This document shows positions 24,841-33,275 of a DNA stretch of 64,000 nucleotides, piece after piece. The DNA lies in NCBI RefSeq assembly GCF_003867015.1, contig NZ_CP032548.1:3291001-3355000 (forward strand). Direction: 5' to 3'. How positions within the stretch are numbered: the stretch's first letter is position 1; each line of letters opens with the position of its first letter. Source of the stretch: Tenacibaculum singaporense (GTDB taxonomy: Bacteria; Bacteroidota; Bacteroidia; Flavobacteriales; Flavobacteriaceae). The notes under the pieces are model-generated. The model worked only from the letters and a program-made list of their open reading frames with translations. It searched no databases and was not told the DNA's origin. Made by a program: the position numbers and the translations under genes.

Positions 24841-26763
24841 ATGAAAAAAAACTTCCTTCTATTATTTATACTAGCAGTCTCATTTGCTAGCTGCACAAAA
24901 AAAACAACAGCAAAGAAAGCTGAAAAGACAGAAAATACTTACGTTAAAGACCACTACACTAAAAAAGAGGTGAAAATTACAATGAGAGATGGCGTGAAGC
25001 TACACGCCACCATCTATTCACCAAAAGATACTAGTAAAACCTATCCTATTTTATTACAACGTACTCCGTATAGTTGCCAACCTTATGGAGAAGATAAATT
25101 CAGAAAAAAAATTGGTCCTAACCCAATTTTAATGAAAGAGGGAAACATCATCGTATATCAAGATGTTCGCGGACGTTGGATGAGTGAAGGAGTGTATGAC
25201 AACATGCGTGCTTATATTCCGAATAAAACAGAAAAACAAACCGATGAAACTACCGATACCTATGACACTATTGATTGGCTGGTGAACAATGTACCAAACA
25301 ATAACGGTAAAGTAGGTACATGGGGAATTTCATATCCAGGTCATTATGCTACAGTTTCAACCATTGATGCGCACCCAGCTCTAAAAGCTGCTTCACCACA
25401 AGCGTGTATTGGAGATTTCTTTTTTGATGATTTTCATCATAACGGAGCTTTCTTATTAAGCTATTTCAAAGCTATTTCTTTATTCGGAACTTACAAAGAT
25501 CAACCTACCGATTCTGCTTGGTACTCTTTCCCTGATATGAAAACTCAAGATCAGTATCAGTTTTTCTTAGATAAAGGACCTCTTAAAAACTTAAACGAAT
25601 ATTTTCAATACGATAAATTAGATACCAAAATTACCGACAATAAGGAGCGTATTGATGATTTCTTTTGGAAGGAAATTGTAGAACACCCTAATTACGACTC
25701 GGTATGGCAAAGCAAAGGAATTATCCAACATTTAGATAAAGTTCCTTCTACAGTAGCAACAATGATTGTTGGAGGTGAATTTGATGCAGAAGATTTGTAC
25801 GGTCCATTAGAAACTTATAAAAACATTGAAAAAAATCAACCAAACAACTATAATACAATTGTTTTTGGACCTTGGGATCATGGCGGATGGTCTAGAAATA
25901 AAGTAGCTAACAAAGTGGGTAACTACTACTTTGGAGATTCCATCTCTTTAAAATTCCAAAAAGAAGTAGAAACCAAATTCTTTAACCACTTCTTAAAAGG
26001 TGATGGTACTAAAAATTCTGGATTACCGGAAGCCTATGTTTTTGATACAGGTAAAAAAACGTGGAAATCATACGATGCATGGCCACCTAAAAATGCTCAA
26101 AAACAAACATTTTTCCTTTCAGAAAATCAAGAATTAACAGCAACTCAAAAAGGAAACAACAAGGTTAGTTTTATTAGTGACATTAAGCGACCTGTACCCT
26201 ATTCAGAAGATATTAAAACGGTATTTACTCCGCGTAAATATATGACAGACGATCAGCGTTTTGCTGCACGTAGACCTGATGTTTTGGTATATGAAACAGA
26301 GGTATTAACCGAAGACTTTACACTTGCAGGTGATATTTTAGCAAAACTACAGGTAGCTACCACAGGTTCTGCTGCCGATTGGATTGTGAAAGTTGTTGAT
26401 GTACATCCTGCTGATTTAAAAAATGACAACAAAGAAATGCAACCCCATTTAAAACTAAGCAACTATCATTTAATGGTACGTAGTGAAGTAATGCGTGGAC
26501 GTTTTAGAAATAGTTTTTCAAATCCAGAACCTTTTACACCAAATAAGAAAACAGCTGTAAATATTAAACTACAAGATGTTTTTCACACCTTTAAAAAAGG
26601 GCACAAAGTACAAATACAAGTACAAAGTACGTGGTTTCCATTAATCGATTTGAATCCGCAAACCTATGTAGACAATATTTACAAAGCAGACGAAAAAGAT
26701 TTTAAAACACAAACGCATTCTGTATTTACCGATTCTAGTATAGAATTTACTGTACTAAAATAA
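24841..26763 (+). CDS. CocE/NonD-family S15 hydrolase, lipoprotein
   Basis: This is a 640-residue exported alpha/beta hydrolase with a lipoprotein signal (Cys18, FASC). The nucleophile elbow GISYPG holds Ser164; the acid and base regions GGEFDAEDLYG and PWDHGGW follow. The C-terminal third (from about residue 440) is the jelly-roll X-Pro dipeptidyl-peptidase C-terminal domain. Members cleave acyl-amino acids, glutaryl-7-ACA or X-Pro peptides; the specific substrate is unknown. It follows the metalloprotease gene after a terminator, so it has its own promoter. Confidence 0.9.
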   Translation: MKKNFLLLFILAVSFASCTKKTTAKKAEKTENTYVKDHYTKKEVKITMRDGVKLHATIYSPKDTSKTYPILLQRTPYSCQPYGEDKFRKKIGPNPILMKEGNIIVYQDVRGRWMSEGVYDNMRAYIPNKTEKQTDETTDTYDTIDWLVNNVPNNNGKVGTWGISYPGHYATVSTIDAHPALKAASPQACIGDFFFDDFHHNGAFLLSYFKAISLFGTYKDQPTDSAWYSFPDMKTQDQYQFFLDKGPLKNLNEYFQYDKLDTKITDNKERIDDFFWKEIVEHPNYDSVWQSKGIIQHLDKVPSTVATMIVGGEFDAEDLYGPLETYKNIEKNQPNNYNTIVFGPWDHGGWSRNKVANKVGNYYFGDSISLKFQKEVETKFFNHFLKGDGTKNSGLPEAYVFDTGKKTWKSYDAWPPKNAQKQTFFLSENQELTATQKGNNKVSFISDIKRPVPYSEDIKTVFTPRKYMTDDQRFAARRPDVLVYETEVLTEDFTLAGDILAKLQVATTGSAADWIVKVVDVHPADLKNDNKEMQPHLKLSNYHLMVRSEVMRGRFRNSFSNPEPFTPNKKTAVNIKLQDVFHTFKKGHKVQIQVQSTWFPLIDLNPQTYVDNIYKADEKDFKTQTHSVFTDSSIEFTVLK

Positions 26764-26830
26764 CAACAAACTTTTTTCTATTTAAAAACAGCTTATTTAT
26801 TAGTGAGTTTTCTACGCAACCTTTTCACAC

Positions 26831-26861
26831 TTTGTACATCTATTTTAATACCCTATCTTTA
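26831..26861 (+). promoter_or_regulatory. Candidate promoter for the META-domain lipoprotein
   Basis: TTTG (26831-26834), 19 nt, TATCTTTA (26854-26861, one mismatch from TAnnTTTG), 21 bp before the ATG. Confidence 0.45.
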
Positions 26862-26882
26862 ACATACTATAAAAACTTACTC

Positions 26883-27686
26883 ATGAAAAACCTTATACCA
26901 ATACTACTAAGTGCTTGCTTAGTAATTTCAGCATGCTCAAATAAGAAAGAGAAGAAAACTCCTGAAGAAAAAACCATTACTACCACCGATTCAATTCCTA
27001 AAACTACTACTAAAAACACAATAACAAATGCTTATTTCAAAGCTCATGGAGTTGAACCTTTTTGGAGTTTGACTATTTCTGATAAGATGATTAAGCTAAA
27101 AACACTTCATAATTCAGACTCTATTCTAACACCACATACAGAACCTATCTATGCGCAAGACAGTAACGTAAAACTATATACTTTACATACCGAATTAGCT
27201 GCTGTTAAAATAGAAATTAGCCAAATGGAATGTATCAATGCTATGTCAGGTAAATCATTCCCCTATTCAGTAACTATTAACTACAAAAAAGGAAAAGATA
27301 AGGAATTTACTACTTTAGAAGGATGTGGAGAATACATCACCAATTATCGATTACACGATATTTGGGCATTAGAAGAATTAAATGGTACAAAAGTTAGTAA
27401 AGATGATTTTGGTAAAGAATTGCCGTATATAGAAATAAACTCTAGTAAAAATACCTTTATGGGAACTTCTGGCTGTAACAGAATTACTGGTAAACTTTTT
27501 TCTGAAAGAGAGCGAATTCGATTTACTAACATGGCCTCAACAGAAATGCTTTGTACTAAAGGAAATGAAAAAGAGCAAGAGTTTACAAAAGCGTTGGCTA
27601 GCACTATATCTTACACAATTGCTAATAACCGATTAACGCTTTTAAATCCTGATAAAACCTTATTGGTATTTAAAAAAGTAGACTAA
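26883..27686 (+). CDS. Lipoprotein with COG3650-like and META domains
   Basis: This 267-residue protein is read from the ATG at 26883, which gives the lipobox ISAC (Cys18); the longer frame begins with TTG. The first domain (about 55-145) opens with HGVEPFWSLTISDK, the GxEPFW signature of COG3650-like proteins. The second (about 155-267) is a META/HslJ domain: DIWALEELNGTKV, GTSGCNRITGKL and FTNMASTEMLC. META proteins are linked to heat shock and antibiotic tolerance in other bacteria, mechanism unclear. It heads a short lipoprotein pair with the next gene, 18 bp away. Confidence 0.82.
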   Translation: MKNLIPILLSACLVISACSNKKEKKTPEEKTITTTDSIPKTTTKNTITNAYFKAHGVEPFWSLTISDKMIKLKTLHNSDSILTPHTEPIYAQDSNVKLYTLHTELAAVKIEISQMECINAMSGKSFPYSVTINYKKGKDKEFTTLEGCGEYITNYRLHDIWALEELNGTKVSKDDFGKELPYIEINSSKNTFMGTSGCNRITGKLFSERERIRFTNMASTEMLCTKGNEKEQEFTKALASTISYTIANNRLTLLNPDKTLLVFKKVD

Positions 27687-27704
27687 CCAATTAAATTATA
27701 AAAG

Positions 27705-28172
27705 ATGAAAAAACTTCTAATTCTATTCTTAGTAACTACACTAGCAATAAGCTGTAAAAAGAAAGAATCTAAAAATGATGTGACCAAAGAATCTAAAGAA
27801 GTTGTCGTTCAAACTCCAACTACTTTAGTACAAATAGGATGTTACGAATACAATAAAGACGGGAACCAAATTTTATTCGAAATTACAGAAATTAATACTA
27901 CCGTAGAAGGGACTATTAACTATGTTTTAGCAGAAAAAGATGCAAACACAGGTACTTTTTCAGGAACACTAACCGATGATAAATTAATTGGTACCTACAC
28001 CTTTTCTTCCGAAGGAACAGAAAGCACAAGAGAAGTTGCTTTTATGGTAAAAGACAATCAATTAATTGAAGGCTTTGGTGAATTAAATGAAACAGGAGAT
28101 GCTTTTAAAAACAAGAACAACATTAGTTATACTTCTACAATGCCATTAACCAAAACAGATTGTGCTAAATAA
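27705..28172 (+). CDS. Small lipoprotein of unknown function
   Basis: This is a 155-residue protein with lipobox AISC (Cys17) and a Lys/Glu-rich linker to about residue 40. The rest alternates short strands (IGCYEYNKDGNQILFEI, GTFSGTLTDDKLIGTYTFS) as in small beta-barrel or lipocalin-like lipoproteins. It starts 18 bp after the META-domain gene and is probably co-transcribed. Family not recognised. Confidence 0.65.
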   Translation: MKKLLILFLVTTLAISCKKKESKNDVTKESKEVVVQTPTTLVQIGCYEYNKDGNQILFEITEINTTVEGTINYVLAEKDANTGTFSGTLTDDKLIGTYTFSSEGTESTREVAFMVKDNQLIEGFGELNETGDAFKNKNNISYTSTMPLTKTDCAK

Positions 28173-28194
28173 AAAAGTTGAAAATTGATATAAA

Positions 28195-28875
28195 ATGAAA
28201 AAGATAGGATTGGTGGGAGGTATTAGTTGGACCTCAACTTTAGATTACTACAAATACATTAATGAAGGAATCAACCAAAGGTTAGGTGGTTTAAATTCTG
28301 CTGAATGTTTAATTTACTCACTAAACTTTTCAGATGTTCAAAACAAAGGTTGGACAAATTCTTTTGATCTAATTTATAACGCCTGTGCAAACTTAGCATC
28401 TAGTAATGTAGATGCTATAGTTTTAGGCGCGAACACAGCACATTTATTTGCTGATGAAATCCAATCAAAAATTAATGTTCCAATTATCCATATTGCAGAA
28501 GCAACCGCCAAAGAAATAAAAAAAGAAAAACTAGGTAAAGTAGGCTTGTTAGGAACAAAATTCACAATGGAAATGGGTTTTTACAAAGACAAACTAAAAG
28601 AAAACAATATCGAAACCATTATCCCATCAGAGAAAAAAGACATTGAAGAAATACAGCATATTGTAAAAAATGAGCTTGGGAAAGGAATTGTAACCAACCA
28701 GTCAAAGCTAAAATTTATGCGATTTGCAAGCGAATTGATAGAGCAAGGAGCTGAAGGAATTATTTTAGGCTGTACTGAAATTCCTATGCTAATTGGACAA
28801 AACGATTTTGACTTCCCTGTATTCGATACTACTAAAATTCATGTTGAGAATATTATAGATTTTGCTTTAACGTAA
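28195..28875 (+). CDS. Aspartate/glutamate racemase family protein, one Cys replaced
   Basis: This is a 226-residue cytoplasmic enzyme. GLVGGISWTSTLDYY (6-20) and LGCTEIPML (191-199, Cys193) are the family signatures. The first catalytic Cys position reads GANTAHL (Ala79 instead of Cys), so the usual two-base Cys/Cys mechanism is incomplete. YgeA of E. coli has Thr at the matching place, so some members work differently or act on other substrates. It is 22 bp after the lipoprotein gene. Broad-specificity amino acid racemase is the best general label. Confidence 0.85.
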   Translation: MKKIGLVGGISWTSTLDYYKYINEGINQRLGGLNSAECLIYSLNFSDVQNKGWTNSFDLIYNACANLASSNVDAIVLGANTAHLFADEIQSKINVPIIHIAEATAKEIKKEKLGKVGLLGTKFTMEMGFYKDKLKENNIETIIPSEKKDIEEIQHIVKNELGKGIVTNQSKLKFMRFASELIEQGAEGIILGCTEIPMLIGQNDFDFPVFDTTKIHVENIIDFALT

Positions 28876-28955
28876 TTAGCTAATTGTCATTATTAATGTA
28901 TTTTTACATTGGTTTAGGTATATGAAAATAGATACATTCATTAAAAACCACCAAG

Positions 28956-29615
28956 ATGACACTAAACGAAATAGAAATAAAAGCTGCCAATATACAAACA
29001 GTCAAGGCTTTTTACGCAAATGTCTTGGAGCTCCCAACTACGCAGAGTGACAATAAATCAATTCGTATTAAAATTGGTACTTCCTATTTAAAATTCATGG
29101 AAGATTCTAAAAACCCTCCGCCTGCCTACCACTTGGCTTTTAACATCCCTGAAAACAAGTTACAAGAAGCAATTGAATGGTCTGCAAACAAGTTCGAATT
29201 TGTAAAAAAAGAAAACGAGGTACTGATTACTAACTTCGAAAACTGGAATGCCAATTCGGTATATTTTTATGATGCTGACGGAAACATATTAGAATTTATT
29301 GCTCGACACGATTTAGACAATGCCGCTACAGAACAGTTCAATAGCAATCAAATTTTAAACATAAGCGAGTTTGGAATTGTAAAAGACCGTCCTGATATAT
29401 ACGGAAAGTATTTGATTGACACTTACGGACTCCGTTTATTTGAAAAAAATCATAACAGTGAAACATTCACCGCCCTTGGTGATGACAACGGATTATTAAT
29501 CATCGTTAAAACCAACCGAAATTGGTACCCAACAGAAACTCCATCTAAAGCTAGTACAGCTACTATTAAATTAACCAACTCAGGTACCGAGACAGTTTTA
29601 AAGATAACAGAGTAA
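28956..29615 (+). CDS. VOC-family (glyoxalase/dioxygenase fold) protein
   Basis: This 219-residue protein opens with the VOC beta-alpha unit (EIEIKAANIQTVKAFYANVL) and has a second unit from about residue 125 (EFGIVKDRPDIYGKYLIDTYG). The phrase FYDADGNILEFIARHD (about 108-123) carries the metal-ligand Glu typical of the fold. Members are lyases, dioxygenases or resistance proteins; nothing specific can be assigned. It is alone, followed by an inverted repeat. Confidence 0.8.
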   Translation: MTLNEIEIKAANIQTVKAFYANVLELPTTQSDNKSIRIKIGTSYLKFMEDSKNPPPAYHLAFNIPENKLQEAIEWSANKFEFVKKENEVLITNFENWNANSVYFYDADGNILEFIARHDLDNAATEQFNSNQILNISEFGIVKDRPDIYGKYLIDTYGLRLFEKNHNSETFTALGDDNGLLIIVKTNRNWYPTETPSKASTATIKLTNSGTETVLKITE

Positions 29616-29653
29616 AAATGTACTTCACATTAAAAACATTCCCCCTATAAACA

Positions 29654-29683
29654 ATATAAATGGGCAATCAAGCCCATTTATAT
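29654..29683. repeat. Inverted repeat between convergent genes
   Basis: A perfect 12-bp inverted repeat ATATAAATGGGC / GCCCATTTATAT with a 6-nt loop between the VOC gene and the SDR gene. It may act as a terminator for either strand although T-runs are poor. Confidence 0.6.
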
Positions 29684-29717
29684 ATGCCCTTTCACTAGCA
29701 ATTAGTTGTGTTAAAAA

Positions 29718-30458
29718 TTAAAGTGTGGTTCCACCATCAACAATAATCTTTTCATTTCTTAAAACTTGTGATTTATCTGAAAGTAGAAATTCAACAATTG
29801 GAGCAATATCAGTTGGTTGAACAATTCTACCAATAGGAGAAGTACTGGAGAAATGTTCTAAAAGATTATCAATAGCCTCATCACTCATTCCTGACTTTTT
29901 CTGAATAGGACTTTCTGTAACCCCAGGACTCACTACATTTACTCTAATTCCTTTATCTGCAAGCTCTATATTTAAAACCCTTGCTATGCTTTCCAGAGCT
30001 GCTTTACTAGCAGTATATACGCTTGTATTAGAAAAAGATTTAAAAACAACAACAGAGGTATTTAAAACAACACTTGAAGGATTCTTAAGAATTGGAATAA
30101 ATTTTTGAACCGTAAAAAAAGCTCCTTTAAAATTGATATTCATTGTTTCATCAAACAATTGCTCTGAAGTTTCTTCAAAAGTAGAAGCTTTAAAAATACC
30201 TGCATTCACAAACAATCCATCAATTTTCCCAAACTTATTTTTAACCTTAGCTACTAAATTATCAATCTCAACTAATGAAGATGTATCTGATAAAATACCT
30301 ACTGAATTATTTCCTAAATCAGCAACAGCTTTATCTAAATTCTCTTTCGTTCTTCCTGTTATTATTACTCTATAATCTAAACTTAATAAGTAGGCTGCAC
30401 AAGCAAAACCAATACCCGATGTTCCACCTGTAATTACTATAATTTTGTTATTCATCAT
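29718..30458 (-). CDS. Short-chain dehydrogenase/reductase
   Basis: This 246-residue protein has the Rossmann motif TGGTSGIG (8-15), the NAG strand (VNAGIF), catalytic Ser in LNTSVVV, and YTASK as YxxxK. The C-terminal VSPGVTESPI and VDGGTTL segments are typical of the classical SDR group. The cofactor is probably NADP(H), given Arg after the second strand (TGRTKENL). Substrate unknown. It is divergent from the HxlR gene, with the likely operator in the shared 86-bp gap, so it is probably the target of that regulator. Confidence 0.92.
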   Translation of the reverse strand: MMNNKIIVITGGTSGIGFACAAYLLSLDYRVIITGRTKENLDKAVADLGNNSVGILSDTSSLVEIDNLVAKVKNKFGKIDGLFVNAGIFKASTFEETSEQLFDETMNINFKGAFFTVQKFIPILKNPSSVVLNTSVVVFKSFSNTSVYTASKAALESIARVLNIELADKGIRVNVVSPGVTESPIQKKSGMSDEAIDNLLEHFSSTSPIGRIVQPTDIAPIVEFLLSDKSQVLRNEKIIVDGGTTL

Positions 30459-30467
30459 GTGTTTTTT

Positions 30468-30498
30468 TTTGCAAAATTGACGAATAACTTTACATTTG
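30468..30498 (+). promoter_or_regulatory. Promoter for the HxlR gene
   Basis: TTTG (30468-30471), 19 nt, TACATTTG (30491-30498): a textbook Bacteroidetes promoter. Confidence 0.6.
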
Positions 30499-30503
30499 AC
30501 AAG

Positions 30504-30523
30504 TACTTACCTTTTAGTAAGTA
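30504..30523. promoter_or_regulatory. Candidate HxlR operator
   Basis: The inverted repeat TACTTAC (30504-30510), 6 nt, GTAAGTA (30517-30523) lies just after the -7 box in the divergent region, where bound regulator would control its own gene and probably the SDR gene. Confidence 0.55.
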
Positions 30524-30544
30524 ACTGACCTACAAGTCGGAAAA

Positions 30545-30901
30545 ATGTACTTTTATATGAAAACAGAAGAAAAAATAATTGAAAAAAAATATCAACAAGC
30601 CAAAGAATGTCCAATAACCCTATTTATGGAACAAATTGGAGGAAAATGGAAACCTGTAATCATTTGGCTTTTGCTTTTAAACGAGGTAATGAGATTTAAC
30701 GAACTGGATAAAGCTATTGATGGGATTAGCCAAAAAATGTTATCTCAACAATTAAAAGACCTCGAAAAATTAAACATAGTAAATAGAAAAGTATATCCTG
30801 TAATCCCTCCTAAAGTTGAATATAGCCTAACTGAAAAAGGGAAATCTTTAAAAGAAAACTTAACCATGATAATGGAGTGGAGTAATAAAAACCTACGATA
30901 A
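30545..30901 (+). CDS. HxlR-family transcriptional regulator
   Basis: This is a 118-residue winged-helix protein with the family opening ECPITLFMEQIGGKWKPVIIWLL (about 22-44) including the conserved Cys23, used as a redox or aldehyde sensor in several HxlR/YodB proteins. FNELDKAIDGISQKMLSQQL is the recognition helix region and VEYSLTEKGKSL the wing. A shorter start at 30557 (Met5) is possible. It probably controls the divergent SDR gene and itself. Confidence 0.9.
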   Translation: MYFYMKTEEKIIEKKYQQAKECPITLFMEQIGGKWKPVIIWLLLLNEVMRFNELDKAIDGISQKMLSQQLKDLEKLNIVNRKVYPVIPPKVEYSLTEKGKSLKENLTMIMEWSNKNLR

Positions 30902-31134
30902 ACTTCACAAACTAAAAACACTATTAGCTAACCTACTCCATCTCTCATTTTTTATGCTTTAAAAAAGCACTTTTATTCCTTTATATTAGGATGTAAGAAC
31001 ATCAATAGTACATATGTAAACTAGTTATTAGTAACTTGGAGAATGTTTTTGCTATTAAATTCACCTATTAGAAATTCACTGACAATTTAATTGCTAAAAC
31101 AAATTCTTTTTCAACATTAAAACTAACTAAAGCT
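30902..31134. other. Non-coding leader before the beta-propeller gene
   Basis: This 233-bp stretch has no supported gene. A small TGCTTT-AAA-AAAGCA hairpin (30955-30969) with a T-rich tail may end the HxlR transcript. No clear TAnnTTTG box was found near 31135. Confidence 0.4.
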
Positions 31135-33153
31135 ATGTCTAATCAAACCACTATTAAAGGAGATGTATCGTTTAACCAATCTAATAATGTCACTGCAATT
31201 GTAAAATTGTGGGAGGCAAATGATAAAGAAGCAATTGGTGAACATATCATTTCACCTGAAGCAAAAGGTAAATTCACCATAAAAGCAACTCCTAAAGCAA
31301 AAGATACCGTTCTCTATATTACTGCTGAACTACAAAATTCTAAAGTAGTGCTACTCTCTGTACTGTCACCAAATTTTGAAAAAGACATTACAGAAAAAGG
31401 AATCGCTGTAAATGAGTTAACCACAGTAGCCTCTGCCTTTACCTGTGCTCAGTTTTTTAACGGACTTCAGTTAACAGGGAATCTACACGGAATAAGAATT
31501 GCCGCTAAAAACACTCCTAACCTCATCAATCCTGTAACAGGAAGTTATGGAGAAGTCTTAACGGATCCTTTCAACATCACACAAAACGAAACACTCGCGC
31601 GATTAAATACATTAGCCGCATTAATCACAGCCTACGGCACGGTAGAGATTGAAGGATACAACTGGAAAGAAAACTTCTTGAAGTACACAACACCGCTGGG
31701 AGGTAAAAAACCACAAAATACTGCCGAAGCTATGATTGGTGTCGCCCAATCACCTTGGCTGCATCCTGCGGATTTATTTCATCTTTTTGATAAAGCCTAT
31801 CCATCACCAGAAAATGGTTTCCCTGCTAAACCTAACAGCAAAGTTCCTACAAGTAGACGCAATGCTCCTTTTGTACCTTATTTAAGTTTTGCTCCTGAGG
31901 ATTTCGCTATGATTTTAGCTTTCGGTCAAGGAGGAATCTGCGCTCCTGGAAAACTGTCTCTTGACAAAGAAGGGAATTTATGGACGGGTTTAAACTGGAT
32001 GCCAGGAGCACAAAATGGCGTGTATCAAGGTATCGGTGGTGGACTTGTAAAGTTGGACTCTACTGGTAAACTACTATCACCACCTGTTACTGGTTATACC
32101 GGAATGGGTGTTGATGGTGCTGGTTGGGGTACGGCTGTAACCAAAGACGGTACTTGCTGGGTAACGAGTTTTAACGGTTCTATCGGTGTGTATAAATTAG
32201 AAGACGGTTCTCCAGTGGTTGAAAATGTTCCAGAACATATAGCAGAAGCTTTAAATGAAATTGGAGGTTTACAAGGTATTGGAGTAGCACCGAATGGTGA
32301 TATTTGGATTGTTGGAACCTCATCTAACATCATGCTTCATTTTCCTGATGGAGACCTTGCCAAAGGTAGAGTTGTTGTAAATGAAAAACTTAATGAAACG
32401 CTTTCTGCTCCGTTTGCTGCTTCGATAGATGCTAACAATCGTGTATGGATTAGTAATACCAACGGTGTATCGCTAGTTCGTTATGCTCCTTCTGAAAAAA
32501 ACAGACCTGTAGAACGTTTTATTCTTGCTGGTGGCGGACGTGGAGTTGCTTTGGACTCCAAAGGAAATTGTTGGGTAGCCTGCAATACGAGCCCAGACTT
32601 CCCTCATACCACTACTACAGATGGTGTTTCCATTATTGAAGGATTTGCCCTTGGGTATCCGCACCTACAACAAACAGTGGGGCGTAAGAATAAAACAGGA
32701 TCCGTTTTTATGATTCCTGCGGATGCTAAACCTATAGATACGATTGATAAAATTACCCATAAATCAAATTTAACACCTTACGGAGATGGTGAACTAAACG
32801 CTCCTTGGGGAGTATCAATTGATGGAAATGATGATGTTTGGGTTGCCAATTTTATGGGAAGAGGCATATCGTTTATGGCAGGTGCTTCACCAACTGGACG
32901 AACCGAAGATTTTGCTACAGGAGAGGTGATTCACACCATTCATTCGGGTAGTATACAAATGCTGACTGATGTAGTAGTTGACCAAGCCGGAAACCTTTGG
33001 TGTGCCAACAACTGGAACTTACCTCAAACGGTGATGGAAGCTAAACCTGACCCTGCCTATTCTACTTGGGGTGGTGGCTCTGGTGTCGTAGTGGTTTACG
33101 GAATTGCCAAACCTGCTCAAACACCGCTTACAGGTCCTGTGAGTGCTGTTTAA
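31135..33153 (+). CDS. Large cytosolic-looking beta-propeller protein
   Basis: This is a 672-residue protein without signal peptide or membrane segment. Residues 1-95 look like a small beta-sandwich (TTIKGDVSFNQ, VKLWEAND), 95-240 a mixed helical region, and about 255-655 a propeller with repeated strand units: GKLSLDKEGNLWTGLNW, TAVTKDGTCWVTSFNG, GIGVAPNGDIWIVG, AASIDANNRVWISN, GVALDSKGNCWVAC, GVSIDGNDDVWVANF and VVVDQAGNLWCANNW. These resemble NHL/SMP-30 or virginiamycin-B-lyase-like blades. Each Trp sits at the same strand position. Its base composition is visibly richer in G and C than the flanking genes, suggesting transfer. Function unknown. Confidence 0.75.
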   Translation: MSNQTTIKGDVSFNQSNNVTAIVKLWEANDKEAIGEHIISPEAKGKFTIKATPKAKDTVLYITAELQNSKVVLLSVLSPNFEKDITEKGIAVNELTTVASAFTCAQFFNGLQLTGNLHGIRIAAKNTPNLINPVTGSYGEVLTDPFNITQNETLARLNTLAALITAYGTVEIEGYNWKENFLKYTTPLGGKKPQNTAEAMIGVAQSPWLHPADLFHLFDKAYPSPENGFPAKPNSKVPTSRRNAPFVPYLSFAPEDFAMILAFGQGGICAPGKLSLDKEGNLWTGLNWMPGAQNGVYQGIGGGLVKLDSTGKLLSPPVTGYTGMGVDGAGWGTAVTKDGTCWVTSFNGSIGVYKLEDGSPVVENVPEHIAEALNEIGGLQGIGVAPNGDIWIVGTSSNIMLHFPDGDLAKGRVVVNEKLNETLSAPFAASIDANNRVWISNTNGVSLVRYAPSEKNRPVERFILAGGGRGVALDSKGNCWVACNTSPDFPHTTTTDGVSIIEGFALGYPHLQQTVGRKNKTGSVFMIPADAKPIDTIDKITHKSNLTPYGDGELNAPWGVSIDGNDDVWVANFMGRGISFMAGASPTGRTEDFATGEVIHTIHSGSIQMLTDVVVDQAGNLWCANNWNLPQTVMEAKPDPAYSTWGGGSGVVVVYGIAKPAQTPLTGPVSAV

Positions 33154-33166
33154 AAACTATAATACT

Positions 33167-33200
33167 AAATAAGCGTCTGTTATAAGGACGCTTATTTAAT
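33167..33200 (+). terminator. Terminator after the propeller gene
   Basis: An 11-bp perfect stem AAATAAGCGTC (33167-33177) with GACGCTTATTT (33187-33197). Confidence 0.8.
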
Positions 33201-33221
33201 TAACACAGCTGAATTAAACTC

Positions 33222-33248
33222 TTGGCTATCTTTTATTTTTTATATTTG
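33222..33248 (+). promoter_or_regulatory. Candidate promoter
   Basis: TTG (33222-33224), 16 nt, TATATTTG (33241-33248), 27 bp before the ATG at 33276. The spacer is a little short. Confidence 0.45.
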
Positions 33249-33275
33249 GATTACACATTTGATTCAACTAGCAAA

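Noticed and set aside
33222-33275. Upstream extension of the hypothetical gene
   Set aside because: TTG start lying within the promoter; the ATG at 33276 is better.
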